Source: Spirulina sp.
GTDB taxonomy: Bacteria; Cyanobacteriota; Cyanobacteriia; Cyanobacteriales; Spirulinaceae
Assembly: GCA_011390265.1 (NCBI GenBank)
Contig: JAABSU010000004.1
Span: 1-38,286 of the forward strand
Direction: 5' to 3'
DNA length: 38,286 nt
The notes under the pieces are model-generated. The model was not told where the DNA came from and ran no database searches. It was given only the letters and a program-made list of their open reading frames with translations. Position numbers and translations under genes: made by a program. Below are positions 25,151 to 32,131 of this stretch, one piece after another (position 1 is the first letter of the stretch; each line of letters begins with the position of its first letter).

Positions 25151-26446
25151 ATGATGAGTGATTTTGATTTGGTGATTCGCGGCGGGGGCCTCTGGCTGGC
25201 TCCGCTGGGGGGCGATGGGTACGCTAACGCGGATCGCTCCCCGGTGATGGATGTGGGGATTCGGGGCGATCGCCTCGTGGCCATTGCGCCCCAACTCCCC
25301 GGTACAGGCCGGGTGGAAATTGATGCGGGCGGGAAATTAGTCTCCCCTCCCTTTGTGGAATCCCATATTCATCTCGATTCGGCCCTGACGGCGGGCCAGC
25401 CGAGGGTGAATGAGAGTGGGACGCTGTTTGAGGGGATCCAAATTTGGGCGGAGCGTAAGCCCTCGTTAACGGTAGAGGATGTGGAGGAGCGGGCGATCGC
25501 CACACTCAAAACCCAAGCCCAGCAAGGGGTACTCTATGTCCGCAGTCATGTGGATGTCAGTGAACCCAACTTGACGGCCCTCAGAGCTTTGTTAGCGGTT
25601 CGGGAAGCCGTGCAGGACTGGATCACGCTCCAGATCCTCGCCTTCCCCCAGGATGGCCTCTACGGCGATCCTCGCAATGCGGAACTTTATCAGGAGGCGA
25701 TCTCCCTAGGGGTAGATGTGTTAGGTGGCATCCCCCACTACGAGTTAACCCGCGAAGCGGGCGTGCAGTCCGTCGAGCAAATTTTTAATTGGGCGGTGCA
25801 AAAAGACCGACTGATCGACCTCCATTGTGATGAAATCGACGATCCCCAATCCCGATTTTTAGAAGTGATGGCCGCCTGCGCCATCCGCCACGACATCGGC
25901 CCCCGTGCCACCGCCAGCCACACCACCGCCTTCGGCTCCTATGAAAACGGCTACGCCAACAAACTGATGGGCTTTCTCCAACGGGCCAAGCTCAATTTCA
26001 TCGCCAACCCCCTGATTAACATCACGCTCCAAGGCCGCACCGACACCTACCCGAAACGGCGGGGGATTACGCGGGTCAAGGAGCTATGGCAAGGGGGTTT
26101 AAACGTCAGCTTGGGCCATGACTGCATTCAAGATCCTTGGTACAGCCTTGGCACGGGGAATATGCTCGATGTGGCCAGTATGGCGATCCATTGCTGCCAC
26201 ATGACCGGCCAGCAAGAAATGGTCGCCTGCTACGACATGATCACCTATGGGGGAGCGCAGACGCTCCAACTCCAAAATTATGGTTTGGCGGTGGGGAATC
26301 CTGCGGATCTGATCATTCTCGATGCCGCCGATCCCATAGCAGCCCTCCGCCAACGGGCCACAATTACCACCGTGATCCGCAGGGGCAAAATTCTCGCTGA
26401 AACGCAACCCGCCGTTACGGCTTGGCATGGCATCCCAATCCCCTAG
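25151..26446 (+). CDS. CodA-like cytosine deaminase / amidohydrolase
   Basis: This 431-residue metal-dependent amidohydrolase closely resembles E. coli CodA. It has the metal-binding ESHIHLDSALTAGQP, then SGTLFEGIQIWAERKP, the YVRSHVDV histidine, LHCDEIDDP, ASHTTAFGSY and the final metal aspartate in LGHDCIQDPWYSLGT. In E. coli CodA the corresponding stretch reads GHDDVFDPWY. Here the residue after the metal Asp (position 314 in E. coli) is Cys, and the 316 position is Gln. Both are in a region known to affect substrate preference, so cytosine may not be the substrate. A repeat-like YANADRS segment is embedded near residue 24. It is divergent from rimP. Confidence 0.82.
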   Translation: MMSDFDLVIRGGGLWLAPLGGDGYANADRSPVMDVGIRGDRLVAIAPQLPGTGRVEIDAGGKLVSPPFVESHIHLDSALTAGQPRVNESGTLFEGIQIWAERKPSLTVEDVEERAIATLKTQAQQGVLYVRSHVDVSEPNLTALRALLAVREAVQDWITLQILAFPQDGLYGDPRNAELYQEAISLGVDVLGGIPHYELTREAGVQSVEQIFNWAVQKDRLIDLHCDEIDDPQSRFLEVMAACAIRHDIGPRATASHTTAFGSYENGYANKLMGFLQRAKLNFIANPLINITLQGRTDTYPKRRGITRVKELWQGGLNVSLGHDCIQDPWYSLGTGNMLDVASMAIHCCHMTGQQEMVACYDMITYGGAQTLQLQNYGLAVGNPADLIILDAADPIAALRQRATITTVIRRGKILAETQPAVTAWHGIPIP

Positions 26447-26525
26447 AAGAACATACAGCCTTTACTTTGACGATTGGCTATAGTTTTCTCATTACTTTAA
26501 ACCATTAACAGTTATTAATTGCATC

Positions 26526-27713
26526 ATGATTCGCCAGGTTGAAATTCGAGGCTTTAAGTCTATTTATCATGCCACCCTTGAACTCGGTCGCGTTAACAGC
26601 TTCATTGGAGCTAATGGTGTTGGTAAAAGCAATCTACTCGAAGCATTGGGTGTGTTGGGGGCAGCAGCCAACGGCGTAGTTGATGATGAAAGTCTTTTGC
26701 GGCGGGGCGTTCGGGCGGGGTTGCCTCGGTTGTATAAAAGCTCTTTCGCATCCGATCGCACTCCGCCCCATATCACGATTGAGGCGACCAGTTCGGCCAA
26801 TGCTGTTTACCGCGTTTCCTTATTGAATCCAATTGAATCACCCGAACCTGCTTGGTCTTATAAAACTGAGGTTCTTCACGACGGAGAAATAGATATTATT
26901 TCTGATGGGGTTCGCAATAAGAAAAACCTGAATGCTCAAGCAGGACTTGCTGCTTTACAGTTAGTGAACTTGACAACTGATAACCCTGCTGCACAACTGA
27001 TGCAAAGACTCCAGGAGTTTGCAATTTATTGCCCGAATACCCCCACATTGCGCGGCATTTTACCCGACCAGCAATCTCGTTCGCCCGTTGGCTTGAGTGG
27101 TGGACAGTTAGCCGGTGGGTTCGCTACATTGCGGCAACATTTGGAATCCCAAGGAGAGCAAGGTGAAGCTGTTTTGGAGCAAGTGCTAGAACTGATTGAT
27201 TGGGTTGCTGACATTGAAACCACCAGCTACGGGGCTAACCTGCTCTCGCCTAAAGTGCCACGAACTAAGCAAATTTTGAAATTTAGCGATCGCTTCATGC
27301 AAAAAAGCCGCAACGAACTCACGGCCTATGATGCCAGTGAAGGTGCACTCTATGTGTTGTTCACCGCGCTGCTGTGCCTCCTGCATCAAGCACCTAAAAT
27401 ACTGGCGATTGATAACCTGGATCAGGCTCTCAATCCCCGCTTACTCCAGGCGTTGATCGCTCGGATCGCAGCTTGGCTAGAATACAATGCCCCAGACCGA
27501 CAACTTCTGTTCACCGTCCATAACCCCGCCGCTTTGGATGGTTTAGATCTAGCTGATCCTGAAGTGCGCCTATTTGCCGTAGAACGCAACAGCAAGGGGC
27601 AAACCGTGATCAATCGCCTCACCCTCACGCCCCAACTGATGGCACTCAATCCACAGTATCCCCTCTCTCGTTTGTGGCTGATGGGACATTTAGGAGCTGT
27701 GCCCAATGTCTGA
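26526..27713 (+). CDS. ABC-type AAA ATPase of a two-gene ATPase/TOPRIM system
   Basis: This 395-residue SMC/RecF/OLD-like ATPase starts MIRQVEIRGFKSIYHATLEL, typical of AAA_15/AAA_21 proteins. Walker A is GANGVGKS (28-35). A Q-loop-like and a variable middle region follow. The ABC signature is ASEG (270-273), Walker B is KILAIDN (291-297, Asp296 then Asn297 where Glu is usual), the D-loop-like segment is DQALNP, and the switch His332 is in FTVHNP. No membrane or helicase motif is seen. Its 3' end overlaps the next gene by 8 bases, implying translational coupling. By analogy with split OLD/PARIS-type pairs it is probably the sensor/motor of a defence module (inference). Confidence 0.8.
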   Translation: MIRQVEIRGFKSIYHATLELGRVNSFIGANGVGKSNLLEALGVLGAAANGVVDDESLLRRGVRAGLPRLYKSSFASDRTPPHITIEATSSANAVYRVSLLNPIESPEPAWSYKTEVLHDGEIDIISDGVRNKKNLNAQAGLAALQLVNLTTDNPAAQLMQRLQEFAIYCPNTPTLRGILPDQQSRSPVGLSGGQLAGGFATLRQHLESQGEQGEAVLEQVLELIDWVADIETTSYGANLLSPKVPRTKQILKFSDRFMQKSRNELTAYDASEGALYVLFTALLCLLHQAPKILAIDNLDQALNPRLLQALIARIAAWLEYNAPDRQLLFTVHNPAALDGLDLADPEVRLFAVERNSKGQTVINRLTLTPQLMALNPQYPLSRLWLMGHLGAVPNV

Positions 27714-28416
27714 AGAATTACGCATTGCGCTCATCGCTGAGGGGCCGACGGATTACGAAGTGATTCAAGCCGCCCTCAAAGCCATTTTATCCAACCCTTT
27801 CATTCTGATCCCATTGCAACCAGAATCCACTCAGCCAAGGCTGGGAGGGGGTTGGAGTGGCGTACTGAAATGGTGCTACGAAGCCCATCAGCGGCACAGC
27901 GGCCCATTGCACGAAGATCCCACTTTGGTCAGCTTTGATCTGCTCATCATCCATGTTGATGCCGATGTCGCCTGTAAGCAGTATTCAGACTGTGGTAACA
28001 CCGTCGAAACTTGGGCGCAGGAAAACGCTTGGCAAAAACTCCCCTGTGTGATGCCCTGTCCACCCGTGTCTGATACGGTGGATGCTTTAGGAGAAGTCGT
28101 CAAAAGTTGGCTAAGACCAGTAGAATTGGGCGATCGCTCCCTCCTGTGCCTACCTGCTCAATCTTCAGGAACCTGGTTAGCGGCCGCTCTGCTGAATCTG
28201 AATCATCCACTGCTTGCCCAAGTTGAATGCAATCCTCATGTGGAGTCAAGGTTGGCAGGGCTATCCAAAGCGCAACGCATTAAGAAAACGCTAAGAGAGT
28301 ACCGGACTCATGCCCCAAAGATTACCCAACAATGGCAACAGGTCAAGCAAATCTGTTCCCAAGCAGAACAATTTGAGTCCATGATTTTGAGCATTGGCGA
28401 TCGCCCCACCCCTTAG
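27706..28416 (+). CDS. TOPRIM-domain protein partner of the ATPase (DUF4276/DUF4435-like)
   Basis: This 236-residue protein has a recognisable TOPRIM layout: a first strand ending in the acidic motif ALIAEGPTD (Glu12, Asp16) and a later strand LLIIHVDADVA with the DxD pair Asp85/Asp87. TOPRIM acidic residues bind Mg2+ in OLD nucleases and topoisomerases. A further segment, LPAQSSGTWLAAALL, is at a place where related families have a TEAW motif. The ATG lies inside the ATPase gene's last codons. A nuclease-type effector role alongside the ATPase is an inference from gene coupling and fold. Which named family (DUF4276, DUF4435 or another) I cannot decide. Confidence 0.72.
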   Translation: MSEELRIALIAEGPTDYEVIQAALKAILSNPFILIPLQPESTQPRLGGGWSGVLKWCYEAHQRHSGPLHEDPTLVSFDLLIIHVDADVACKQYSDCGNTVETWAQENAWQKLPCVMPCPPVSDTVDALGEVVKSWLRPVELGDRSLLCLPAQSSGTWLAAALLNLNHPLLAQVECNPHVESRLAGLSKAQRIKKTLREYRTHAPKITQQWQQVKQICSQAEQFESMILSIGDRPTP

Positions 28417-28432
28417 ATGGAAAGCTCTCGCC

Positions 28433-28657
28433 TTAGGGCGTTTTTTGCAGATCTGGCCGCTCCTCCGGGAGAATCGCCCCCGTCACGGGACAGACCTGTA
28501 AGCAGATGGCGCAATCAATACAGGTTTGAAAATCAATCCAATACCAATCGGTTCCGAGGGCATTTTTACTGGGGCCGGGATGGATACAGGCTACGGGGCA
28601 GGCGGCCACACAGTCCGCCACCCCTTCACAAACATCGGTGACAATGGTGTGGGGCAT
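28433..28657 (-). CDS. Ferredoxin, 7Fe type
   Basis: This 74-residue iron-sulfur protein has eight cysteines at positions 10, 16, 20, 24, 46, 49, 52 and 56. The pattern C-x5-C-x3-CP...CIDCAICLQVCP matches seven-iron ferredoxins, where three Cys hold a [3Fe-4S] cluster and four hold a [4Fe-4S] cluster. It would act as a small cytosolic electron carrier. It converges with the TOPRIM gene (16 bases between stops). The ATG at 28657 begins MPHTIVTDVCEG, the usual start of the family. Confidence 0.88.
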   Translation of the reverse strand: MPHTIVTDVCEGVADCVAACPVACIHPGPSKNALGTDWYWIDFQTCIDCAICLQVCPVTGAILPEERPDLQKTP

Positions 28658-28688
28658 GGTTTTTACATTTGTTTACAATCCAATTGTA

Positions 28689-28725
28689 AGGCTTTACTGG
28701 ATAAGCCTGCTCAGGTGTAAAGCCT
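28689..28725. repeat. Nested inverted repeat between ferredoxin and HIT genes
   Basis: AGGCTTTAC (28689-28697) and GTAAAGCCT (28717-28725) are perfect 9-base inverted arms, with a second small hairpin (CCTG/CAGG) inside. It lies downstream of the HIT gene and upstream of the ferredoxin gene, both on the minus strand. It may be the HIT terminator or a regulatory site for the ferredoxin promoter. A further CCGTGG/CCACGG hairpin occurs at about 28745-28764. Confidence 0.45.
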
Positions 28726-28766
28726 TTCTAGTTGGGTCGTTATGCCGTGGCGATCGCTCCACGGTG

Positions 28767-29225
28767 CTATTGCCTCTCGATAATTTTCTGGTGCTGCTGA
28801 ATTGATATCGCAATCTTACGCATTAATTGCTGATCCCGCTTCAGATCGAGTGGAGGCGCACTTTTCCAATCGTAAAACCATACTGGTTTGCGCCGCTTCT
28901 CTTCTGGCTCGGTTGCGAACCTGGGAAACACATGGGTGTGTAGCGCCGCTTCACTATTGCCCAAGATCTCGTAATTGATCCGAACTGCGCCAGTAACCTC
29001 AAGCAAAGCATCACCTAAAACCGTCATGTCTTGCAAGAAGCTTGTGCGTTGCGCCATTGTTAAAGCGTTCAGGCTTGGCACAACTGGATCGGGTAGTAAA
29101 AGTGAATAACCCGGCAAAAACTGCACATCGCCAAGCACAACCCAGCCTAATGAAACCCGACAAATCACGGCTGGATTGATTCCTTGACGTGCTTCCTTAA
29201 CCCGATGATGAATTAGAGTAGACAT
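28767..29225 (-). CDS. HIT-family hydrolase-like protein
   Basis: This 152-residue protein carries the histidine-triad-type motif LHTHVFPRF (about residues 95-103). The preceding YEILGNSEAALH resembles Ap4A-hydrolase/HIT proteins, where substrates are dinucleoside polyphosphates or nucleotidyl conjugates. The triad H-T-H-V-F is incomplete: the third histidine is replaced by Phe/Pro, so activity is uncertain. It lies 25 bases after the L,D-transpeptidase gene on the same strand and may be co-transcribed. The base composition is less GC-rich than in the flanking housekeeping genes. Confidence 0.72.
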   Translation of the reverse strand: MSTLIHHRVKEARQGINPAVICRVSLGWVVLGDVQFLPGYSLLLPDPVVPSLNALTMAQRTSFLQDMTVLGDALLEVTGAVRINYEILGNSEAALHTHVFPRFATEPEEKRRKPVWFYDWKSAPPLDLKRDQQLMRKIAISIQQHQKIIERQ

Positions 29226-29250
29226 TCCAAGTTTTAGTTAGATGTCCACT

Positions 29251-29919
29251 TTAAGCTACAATTTCAACGATTGTCCCAATCTGCACAAAGTCATAAAGCT
29301 CATTAATATCTTGATTTTTAAGCGATGGACAGCCCCATGTCCAATTTTCTCGACGATCAATCATGGCATCACTACCGACCGGCACGCCATGAATCCCAAT
29401 TTCACCGCCAATGGTACTATACCAGGGGATTTTACCCTTTTGTTTTGCGAGATTATGTTTGCACTCGGATTGCGCGTTAGGATAGTCAAGCCAAAGAAAT
29501 TTTGACCAACTGGGATGGGGATATTTGTCCTTGATTCTCAAAATGCCTTCGGGGGTTTTGAGATCTCCTTCCCGCTGTTTATCGCCGACTAAATTACCAA
29601 ACACGACTGGATAAGATTTTACGGGTTTTTGGTTGTAGTAAACGGTCAAACGGTACTGATTTTTTTCGATCAGAATGGAGATTTGGCGGCGATCAAAATT
29701 CGCGGGCAGTAGTTGGTCTAAGGCTTGATCGGTATTTATGAATGTGTTTGGAACCTGATGCAGGGTGGCATCGGCGGGACAAACAATCGGCCGGGTGAGG
29801 GAGAGGAGTTGAACAATCGGGGGGATAAACCCTCGATGAACGGCCAATTTATAGATCAACCCCAAGCCTACCGCTACAATGATAGCCAACCGGAATTTTG
29901 ATGACTGAAGATATTGCAT
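29251..29919 (-). CDS. L,D-transpeptidase (YkuD-type) family protein
   Basis: This 222-residue protein has an N-terminal signal anchor (about 8-27) followed by a linker and a YkuD-like catalytic domain. The N-terminal half shows SILIEKNQYRLTVYYNQKPV; the C-terminal half has the catalytic-type IGIHGVP...TWGCPSLKN. The active-site Cys and upstream His are present; the usual [ST]HGC is TWGC here. Such enzymes cross-link peptidoglycan 3-3 bonds or attach proteins in the periplasm. Its specific role is unknown. Confidence 0.8.
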   Translation of the reverse strand: MQYLQSSKFRLAIIVAVGLGLIYKLAVHRGFIPPIVQLLSLTRPIVCPADATLHQVPNTFINTDQALDQLLPANFDRRQISILIEKNQYRLTVYYNQKPVKSYPVVFGNLVGDKQREGDLKTPEGILRIKDKYPHPSWSKFLWLDYPNAQSECKHNLAKQKGKIPWYSTIGGEIGIHGVPVGSDAMIDRRENWTWGCPSLKNQDINELYDFVQIGTIVEIVA

Positions 29920-30025
29920 AGGTTAATCCCCTTGATTTTTTCAAAAGCATAGCTCAATGGCGTGAGGAATTACTATTAGTGATAATTCTGTGCGGATTCG
30001 TAAGCTTCCCATTCAAGGAAGTGAC

Positions 30026-30110
30026 ATCTAACGACCCAAGCTCAGGAACCCGGCCCACGGGACACGCGGATTGCAAACGTAAGCGAGGTTCGCTGTAGCG
30101 CAGGGCTAGC
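30026..30110. other. attC-like (integron cassette) sequence, tentative
   Basis: Directly behind the small membrane-protein gene lies a stretch rich in short imperfect inverted repeats (AGCGA/TCGCT; CCCG/CGGG). On the minus strand it ends GGGTCGTTAGATG, and GTTAGAT (30026-30032) fits the integron core site GTTRRRY. The matching left core is degenerate. A second region at about 30416-30465, just upstream of the gene, has AACGCTCAGTTAAA...TTTAACT, again attC-like. No integrase is in the window. Confidence 0.25.
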
Positions 30111-30392
30111 TCACATGTGTTTGGTTCGGCGAATGATATAAAGCGACCGGGCTGCTGAAGCAATCATTAATAGTAAGAACAGGACATGAAAACCACCCAC
30201 AACTAAAAGTCCCAATCCGAGGTGCAACCAATTCAGAAGTGCCGCTAGTCCCCATGCACAAAGGGGAAAAAGTGGAATGCCAGGGAGAATGGATGTGCCG
30301 CCAAAGTCACCTCTCGCCGCACGCTGTAAAATACAGACTGGTATCCAGAACAACCAGACAACGAAAAGGAAGATGGGCAGGAGGATGGCCAT
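30111..30392 (-). CDS. Small membrane protein of unknown function
   Basis: This 93-residue protein has three hydrophobic segments: ILLPIFLFVVWLFWIPVCI near the start, FPLCAWGLAALLNWL in the middle and LGLLVVGGFHVLFLLLMIA near the end. It has a basic C-terminal tail. I do not recognise the family. It is isolated, with unusual short-repeat sequences on both sides that resemble integron attC sites, and it lies in a stretch without HIP1 sites. A cassette origin is possible. No ribosome-binding site is obvious. Confidence 0.55.
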   Translation of the reverse strand: MAILLPIFLFVVWLFWIPVCILQRAARGDFGGTSILPGIPLFPLCAWGLAALLNWLHLGLGLLVVGGFHVLFLLLMIASAARSLYIIRRTKHM

Positions 30393-30478
30393 GATGCGTG
30401 ATGTCCGTTAAAGATGGAGTTAAACTTCATCGGCTACGCTTGCATTTAACTGAGCGTTATTTCGCCGCTTCTAGATTT

Positions 30479-30658
30479 TTATATTCTCTCAATAGGTCGA
30501 GTTGCAACATTCTAAAATTCAATACAATTTTGAGAAGAGATTTGTAGTTTATGTCCATTTTGACGTAGTTCTCGAACAGCGGTTCTAATCAAGGGATGAA
30601 GAGGGTGAGAGCGATCTGCGAATCGCAAAAGAACGTTTGTATCTACCAAATAAAGCAC
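30479..30658 (-). pseudogene. Truncated PIN-domain (VapC-type) toxin
   Basis: The frame starting at GTG 30658 overlaps the antitoxin stop region and reads LYLVDTNVLLRFADRSHPLH, the classic first strand of PIN ribonucleases with the catalytic Asp. It continues to QISSQNCIEF and then meets TAG at 30512-30514, where family members have Trp (EFWNVATRP). The following codons still read NVATRPIERI before a second stop at 30479. Only about 58 of the usual 130 or so residues remain, so the remaining acidic active-site residues are missing. The partner DUF2281-type gene is intact. Confidence 0.75.
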
Positions 30659-30660
30659 AA

Positions 30661-30933
30661 TCAGGGATGCTCCTCATAAATTCCTGCTCGACTCACAGAA
30701 TAATCTGACAGGCAAGGTATGGTGGTTCCAATATACCTTTGAAATTCGTCTGCTAGACAATCAGCAATCGCCTCAAATTCTTCATTTTCTTGAAGAAGAT
30801 CATTACTGAATGGTCGCGAAGTCAGGTGCTTTTCATCCCAAGCTAGAAATTCAACAAAATCGAGAACTTCCAGGATTTTGATCTCAGATAGAGAGTGGAG
30901 CTTGCGCACGATTTCGGCAATTAATGTTTCCAT
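30661..30933 (-). CDS. DUF2281-like antitoxin
   Basis: The protein is about 90 residues and begins METLIAEIVRKLHSLSEIKI, followed by EVLDFVEFLAWDEK, the pattern of DUF2281-type antitoxins that often precede PIN or other VapC-like genes. ATG 30933 is chosen because AAGGAG lies just upstream; the frame extends to 30996 without support. Its stop codon overlaps the start region of the truncated PIN gene, the normal antitoxin-toxin order. With the toxin broken, it may persist as an orphan or as a neutralising factor for related toxins. Confidence 0.75.
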   Translation of the reverse strand: METLIAEIVRKLHSLSEIKILEVLDFVEFLAWDEKHLTSRPFSNDLLQENEEFEAIADCLADEFQRYIGTTIPCLSDYSVSRAGIYEEHP

Positions 30934-31126
30934 GGTTTCTCCTTTTGGATTTCTGGGGGTTGCGAGTTCAGTAGCAACAATATTAGGAACAATCACGGAT
31001 TGGTGAAGCTTACATTCCTCAGGCCAAGAGAAATTATGTTAGTAATCGGTGCGTCAGACATAATTCAACCTCTCATATCATCATTGATTCTGTCTGACAC
31101 ACCCTACAATTCTTCCTTGTTTTATT

Positions 31127-31849
31127 TCAGTTCCACGAATATTTGATTGGGTTTGCGGCCCCTCTCTTACGATACTCATCAGGAATCTTTTTTCCTACAT
31201 ATTCTTGTTGTATTTCAAGAGGTGCTTCTCTCCCAACAAAGCCATATCGGCCTTCGATAGTCTCTCTACCGGGGAAGTTATCAATGGTAGCAGGCAACCA
31301 TTTTTCAGCAGTGAATGCCCCAACAATCATTCCTTGCACAGTCGCTAATATAAGTTCTGCTTGCTCTGCCTTATTCATGTTCAGTCTCCATGCAAACCTT
31401 GTCGCCTCATAGAGCGATCCCTCCAACGCACTTCTATTCACACTTATCAAAATAACTCGGTGCCTAAACTCGGCTGTTTCAGCGAGGTATCTTTTTATGA
31501 TCTCCTCCGCGTGCATCACACCAAATTCACTATTTCCATGCCCGTCAGCGATATTCGACAAGCCCGGATAGGCATCTATCAAGGCTGCTTCGACCTCTAA
31601 CGCTGTTGTTTCGTCCATCCCATGGCGGTGTATGACGTGTGCTACATCAAATCCTGCAACCTGAATAGCTCTAATTCGTTTCATTTTCTCACTTAGATTG
31701 TCACCCTCAATTTCCCCCGCAGCATGGGAAAAAACGCGGTTTCCTTTCCCTTTACCAACGTAAAATGTCTCTCCATTCCGTGGATCGATCAGTCGATAAA
31801 CATAATATTGCAGTTTTTCTATGATTTCTGGTTTAAATTTTGAGACCAT
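31127..31849 (-). CDS. LEM-3-like GIY-YIG domain protein
   Basis: This 240-residue protein has a GIY-YIG nuclease-like N-terminal domain. YYVYRLIDPRNGETFYVGKG (about 15-34) contains the first Tyr/Val-Tyr element and the YVGKG variant of the YIG motif; the conserved Arg (GNR) and Glu (EVEAALID) follow. This layout matches the LEM-3/ANKLE1-like GIY-YIG subgroup (COG3680). A second region of about 100 residues (LISVNRSALEGSLYEATRFAWRL...FTAEKWLPAT) is also typical. A DNA-cleaving role is plausible but unproven. It is a single gene in the accessory stretch. Confidence 0.82.
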   Translation of the reverse strand: MVSKFKPEIIEKLQYYVYRLIDPRNGETFYVGKGKGNRVFSHAAGEIEGDNLSEKMKRIRAIQVAGFDVAHVIHRHGMDETTALEVEAALIDAYPGLSNIADGHGNSEFGVMHAEEIIKRYLAETAEFRHRVILISVNRSALEGSLYEATRFAWRLNMNKAEQAELILATVQGMIVGAFTAEKWLPATIDNFPGRETIEGRYGFVGREAPLEIQQEYVGKKIPDEYRKRGAANPIKYSWN

Positions 31850-31955
31850 TATTAATTAGGTGACGATTAGTTTCCTAAGTAGATCAGGGTGAATTTCGCA
31901 AACTATTGTAACGAAAGCTGGATTTCAGTTTATATCTAATGTTTTGCTGGCACTG

Positions 31956-32033
31956 TAGCACATGAATGTCAAGGTTTCACAAATTGCTAGATCTAGCATA
32001 TACAAAACTTATTTTTTGGGTTAAAATCCTTAA
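31956..32033. repeat. Diverged direct repeat, left copy
   Basis: About 78 bases run from TAGCACATG through TAGCATATACAAA to TTTTTTGGGTTAAAA and CCTTAA. They align to 32980-33056 in the same orientation with about 13 mismatches and one gap, roughly 82% identity by eye. The two copies bracket the HigBA-like module. Confidence 0.75.
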
Positions 32034-32077
32034 CAGAATAAGGCTTTAACAAATAAGGCTCTTTAACAGAGAAGGCT
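32030..32077. repeat. Three tandem 15-16 base units
   Basis: TTAACAGAATAAGGCT, TTAACAAATAAGGCT and TTAACAGAGAAGGCT follow one another at 32030, 32046 and 32063, the last running into TTTTTT. They start within the end of the left 78-base repeat and lie downstream of the HigA-like gene on the minus strand. Function is unknown; slippage or iterative protein binding are possible. Confidence 0.6.
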
Positions 32078-32131
32078 TTTTTAGGTTTGCTTCACCGCCA
32101 ACTGAAATCTTTTCATCATAAACATTCAGTT

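Noticed and set aside
29954-30163. A 69-codon minus-strand frame behind the small membrane protein
   Set aside because: It overlaps the membrane-protein gene and translates the attC-like repeats; its residues reflect inverted repeats rather than a protein.
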